A DNA stretch of 64,000 nt, taken from contig CM076662.1 of the NCBI GenBank assembly GCA_038496675.1, positions 15,163,693-15,227,692 on the forward strand. Reading direction: 5' to 3'. The notes beneath the pieces were generated by a model. It had not been told where the DNA came from. It searched no databases and saw only the letters and a list, made by a program, of their open reading frames with translations. This stretch comes from Rachycentron canadum. Taxonomy: Eukaryota; Chordata; Actinopteri; Carangiformes; Rachycentridae. The translations under genes and the position numbers were made by a program. This document shows, piece after piece, positions 60,201-64,000 of this stretch (position 1 is the stretch's first letter; the number at the start of each line of letters is the position of its first letter).

Positions 60201-62800
60201 AGCCACTTGATGAACTTGTCTAAGGTCATTGCTGCCAAATGAGATTTGACCAGTGGTTATAAATCTTTATTTCTAAGGTCTATTTCTAAGCAGCTGTTCC
60301 CTCCCCAATCTAGAGGCAACAATGGACGTTCAGCTTCACCTCGTACCTTTACTTGCCAAGAGCTGTCGCCAGCAGCGGAAACCAACAGCAATGAAAGCAC
60401 TTGTCTGTCATGTATTTTCTTCTGCTCAAGTTAGCACTATTCAAAATTAGCATTCACTGTCGCTTCCAATCTGCCCCGAGGAGTGCTGCTCAGAGGGTTT
60501 ATTATAACCTCTTGTATTATAAAGACGACAATGGCCAAAGCTCTTGTCAAGCAACACCACCACCACCTGCTCCAGGCGATAAACCACATTCAGTAGAGAG
60601 AGAACACTAATACATAGCCACTTTAAACACAAGGTTTCATTAACTCTTTCCACCAGCACAGTTACAGTTAAATTGTGTTCATCACAAAAAAATTAAGTAT
60701 TGATTAAGTATAATTAACTTTTAAATCTGCCCATACGTGCATAGTTCAGATCACATCTTATGACCAATCAGTGCATAAAACCATTTAATTCCAAAGGTTT
60801 TTTTCATGCTGCTGTGTGTCAATATATGGCATTCATAAAAAAAACAAAAAAAACACATTCATAGTCTCCAATACAACTTACAGTTTTTACTTCACTCAGA
60901 AGTACCAAGTACCACAGAGACACACAACCAAAATAGAAAACTTATAAAACAGTTGAAGTTTTCAAGTGTTTTTCTGATCTATGTGATTCTACTGACTCGT
61001 CAACTTTTACCACATTTTTTTATAGCAGCTCTGGATTTTTTTCCAGCATGAGGCTGGGATGATTGACAGTGCTGTAATGTCGTTTTCTCACCTAATCGAC
61101 ACTCTTGGTGTTGATATAATTTCCTTCTCCCTGTTCCCTCATCAGCTGTCCTCAACTCCCCGTTGCCCTGCAGTGTTTGAAACCACTTCTCCACTTTTTT
61201 GTCACCAAAAAGTGGCAGAAAAAGAGTTTTCAGGCCACTCTACTCAAATTCTGTTGAAATTTGCTTTTCTGTATTCATGGTAATGGTAACTGGCTACAAT
61301 GACTGATCACAGTGACTGAACTTAAAATGTGATGTGATGTTTTTGTATTTGTCCTGTATTTCTGTACTTGAACAGATTAAATGAACAGGTTACAACATGT
61401 CTCTTTGTGAGCCTTTTGTGCTTTAAGGTCCATTTTTGAAGTTTTGAGATAACTGAGCTAGCTCCTACTCTGGTCTTTATAATATCATAAATTGTAGCGG
61501 GAAGCAAGTGAACTAATTTCTTCAAATGTTGGACTATTTTTTTAAGGAAAAGACAGCAAGGAGGTTGGATAGAAAATGTGTATATCTGTCAAATTGACCT
61601 CATTACTTAAAAGGCGTTACTTTTCCTAAAGGAGTCTGAGTGTTTTGAATTTTAGCTTTGAAAAGCTGAATAGTCTTTGTGCATTGGTGCATAACAGTTG
61701 AATGTTTTTCAAGTAAACTGAAAATGACAGATGAAGAACTGAATTCATAACAAGTAAATTCACCCCTGGCTGTTCAGTATAACTCCACCTTCTTCTTCAG
61801 GCTATTAAGCTCCACTGTAACATTGCTGGAAATATCTCAACATGACACCACGCCATCTGTGTTTAACCAGTTTTAGCAAGAACAAGCAACATGGTGTTTC
61901 AGTGTTAAATTGGTTTGAGGTTGTTTTAAAAGGAAAATGAATGAAAGCCAGCCCACAATAGAGCAACACAACGAGGGGAATGAGTATTCACTGATAAATG
62001 GAGCTTTAAAATCTTTGGAGCTGTTTACGAGTGGTTTATTTAAAAGGTGATCATCCTGCACTTCAGCAGCCAATAAGTTCTTTTTCAATTCTTTGTCAAT
62101 TTCTTGTGATCATGTTGAATTTCACATGGATGGAAGAAGTATTCAGACCCCTGGTTATATAAAAGTCACAATTAATTCAACTATGTAAAAATACGAAATC
62201 ACGAGAAGAAAAATCTCAAAATCTTACTGGAATAGTTTTAATATCAGTATAAGTAGTCATTATGCCAGATGTCCACATTCATGATGTTAGGATTATTCCT
62301 ATAGTCTGGCTGTAGTGGAAGACATTTTACTAGTGCAGGTGCTTAGAAAACCATTTCTATCTTAAACCTTATTTGAAATTGCAGTGAAAATATTTAAAAT
62401 GTGTTGTTTTGTTTAAAAATGACCTTACAACGATTGTCAATGTCAGTATCCTGAAACAAGAGAGAACACAACAGATTGCATGAACAGGAAATTATTATTT
62501 CAACATAACATAGAAATAACATTAAAGACTCAATAGGCCTTTCTGCTGGCAGGACGCTGGATGGACCAGAGCCTTTGTAAAACAAAATGGTTTCACCGGT
62601 GCTTTTCCTGCTGTGATCAGTTAAAAATGTCCCCCTTGATCCTTCCACTGAACAATGACCCACGTTTTAGCAGCTAATCATATCATTTGTATGAAAAATG
62701 ACAGTGGTGGAGAGAAACTATTTTCATCTACTTAATTTTTAGATTAAGATTTCACATTAAAAGACATGCTCCTTGTTATATTTTAGACATATTAACAGAT
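57277..62800. other. Intergenic, no gene recognised
   Basis: A GC-balanced block at about 57,590-57,850 may be a conserved element. The remainder is AT-rich with no supportable coding or RNA gene. Short GA (57,320-57,334) and GT (58,940-58,961) runs occur. Confidence 0.55.
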
Positions 62801-62940
62801 TACACTTATATAACCTTAGTGACCACTCAAAGCTCTTTATAATGGAAGCCACATTCACTCACACTCACACAGTACTTTCTACTACCACTGTTATATAGCA
62901 CGTCTATATAGCACTTCTACCCATACCCAATAGTAATAGA
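62800..62940. repeat. Possible old interspersed repeat fragment
   Basis: The wording CACTCAAAGCTCTTTATAATGG followed by CACATTCACTCACACTCACAC resembles a widespread fish repeat ('aaagcgctttacaa...cattcacacacacattc'). Diverged and short, so uncertain. Confidence 0.4.
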
Positions 62941-64000
62941 ACAGCTATAAAAGCAAAGTAGTTTCTTAAAATGGAAATAGATATTCAAAACTGTTACTTT
63001 CCATTAGTGGAGGTTAATAACATTAGACTCCATGTTAACATTATTCCAAAGTCCTAACTCTAACACAGTTTGTGTGAATATTTTTGTATTTTACATTACC
63101 TATGTGCTGTGGAGGCTCTAGGTGAGATTGTCACTTTCACAGTAGATCTCTGTCAGGACACATCAGAGAGCTCAATGCCCTCTGCGACTTGCATCATCTG
63201 CTGAGTGTCACAATCCTGTAGCCATGATGGGGGTTTGCCCTGCCCCTTGTCCCCACCTGAGGGGGTTACAGTTGGCAGCCTCAGTTCCACACCTGACAGG
63301 CTTCCAGAAAAGGAACCACTTGGCTGCCAGCAGAAATAGCTTCTTCCAGTTTGGGGGTCGGCCCCGAGTCAAGATGAGGGAAGCTTGGCTCTTTAAGAGT
63401 TGGGCCAATTCCCAGACACACTAGCAGCTTGTGCCACAGGGCCCTTTGATTCTGGGCTCTCGATCAGTCACTCTAAATAGAGCTCTGTGCTCTTTCCAGT
63501 GGATAGACGGGGTTTAATTTTTATTAAACAACTTGATATGTAACGTCTACTTTACACGCTGCATGATGTGGCTGCGTGTGGCTGAGTGGTGAGAACATGC
63601 TGTCAGTTCTGGTTAAGTTAGAGGACAGATTCCCAAAAGGCTAGTCACACTGTAGTCTCACTGTGACAGCATCAGGCTTCATTTTCATCTTTGCTTTAGC
63701 ACTGAAAAGCTTAACCAATGATCTAATCAACTATTTTGATAATCGATTAAATGTTTCATTTTTGTTTTGAGCAAAAATGCCAAATATTCCCTTGTCCAAA
63801 CCAAATTAGAGACTTTTCTGCTTTTCTTTCTCTGACGTGAGAGTAAACTAATTATCATTTGATTTTATAGAACAAGTTGCAGATGTAAACTTAGATCCTT
63901 ACTTTTCTAACTGTGTATCTCCACCATGGCCTCTGTACTCCATCTTTGTTAGAAGGATAATAACCAAGAGTTTGAGTGCCTCCACATTTGCATGTGTGCA
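62941..64000. other. Intergenic, possible conserved block
   Basis: The stretch at about 63,200-63,480 is GC-balanced and has 66-codon frames on both strands; neither resembles a known protein. The rest is AT-rich and featureless. Confidence 0.45.

Noticed and set aside
63208..63424. Small gene with 66-codon frames on both strands
   Set aside because: No recognisable domain, signal peptide or splice context; kept only as a possible conserved block.

Overview
The window looks like nuclear DNA of a ray-finned fish, probably a percomorph-type teleost. The reasons are compact introns with GT..AG borders, vertebrate genes with teleost-like sequence, abundant CA/GT microsatellites, a fish-type L2 LINE 3' end, and several interspersed repeats that are common in fish. 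There are no bacterial genes, operons, CRISPR arrays or phage here.

Layout: positions 1-14,200 hold no recognisable gene. They contain simple repeats, TE fragments (an L2-clade LINE 3' end at about 10,400-11,341), a GCTAGC-rich tandem array and a few GC-balanced blocks that could be conserved non-coding elements. Positions about 14,200-32,600 hold fyco1 on the minus strand. I could thread 17 coding exons through consistent splice sites in one open frame of about 1,485 codons (RUN, coiled coil, FYVE, LIR, GOLD). Positions 34,452-38,023 hold two intronless-coding chemokine receptor genes on the plus strand, an XCR1 orthologue and a diverged XCR1-like/CC-type receptor. Positions 38,024-53,124 form a 15-kb gene-free interval of microsatellites, one tRNA-derived SINE and several candidate regulatory blocks. 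Positions 53,125-54,132 hold the coding exon of neurod6 on the minus strand, with a likely 5' UTR exon near 54,506-54,571. Positions 54,700-64,000 are upstream flank and intergenic DNA, including a tandem POU octamer/homeodomain motif cluster at 57.2 kb.

How the genes relate: FYCO1 is an adaptor that links Rab7- and LC3-positive, PI3P-bearing vesicles to kinesin transport. The XCR1-type receptors are G-protein-coupled receptors of leukocytes. NeuroD6 is a neuronal bHLH transcription factor. They share a neighbourhood rather than a pathway: FYCO1 next to XCR1 is also seen in mammals (human 3p21), whereas NEUROD6 is on human chromosome 7.

The most unusual protein-level observation is that this fyco1 keeps all eight zinc cysteines of its FYVE domain but has lost the WxxD motif and both histidines of the basic R-K-H-H-C-R PI3P-binding motif. 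RUN, LIR and GOLD look intact. I found no unmistakably new biological system. The best leads are the altered FYVE, the neurod6-flanking motif clusters and an IRF/PU.1-like element before the second receptor.
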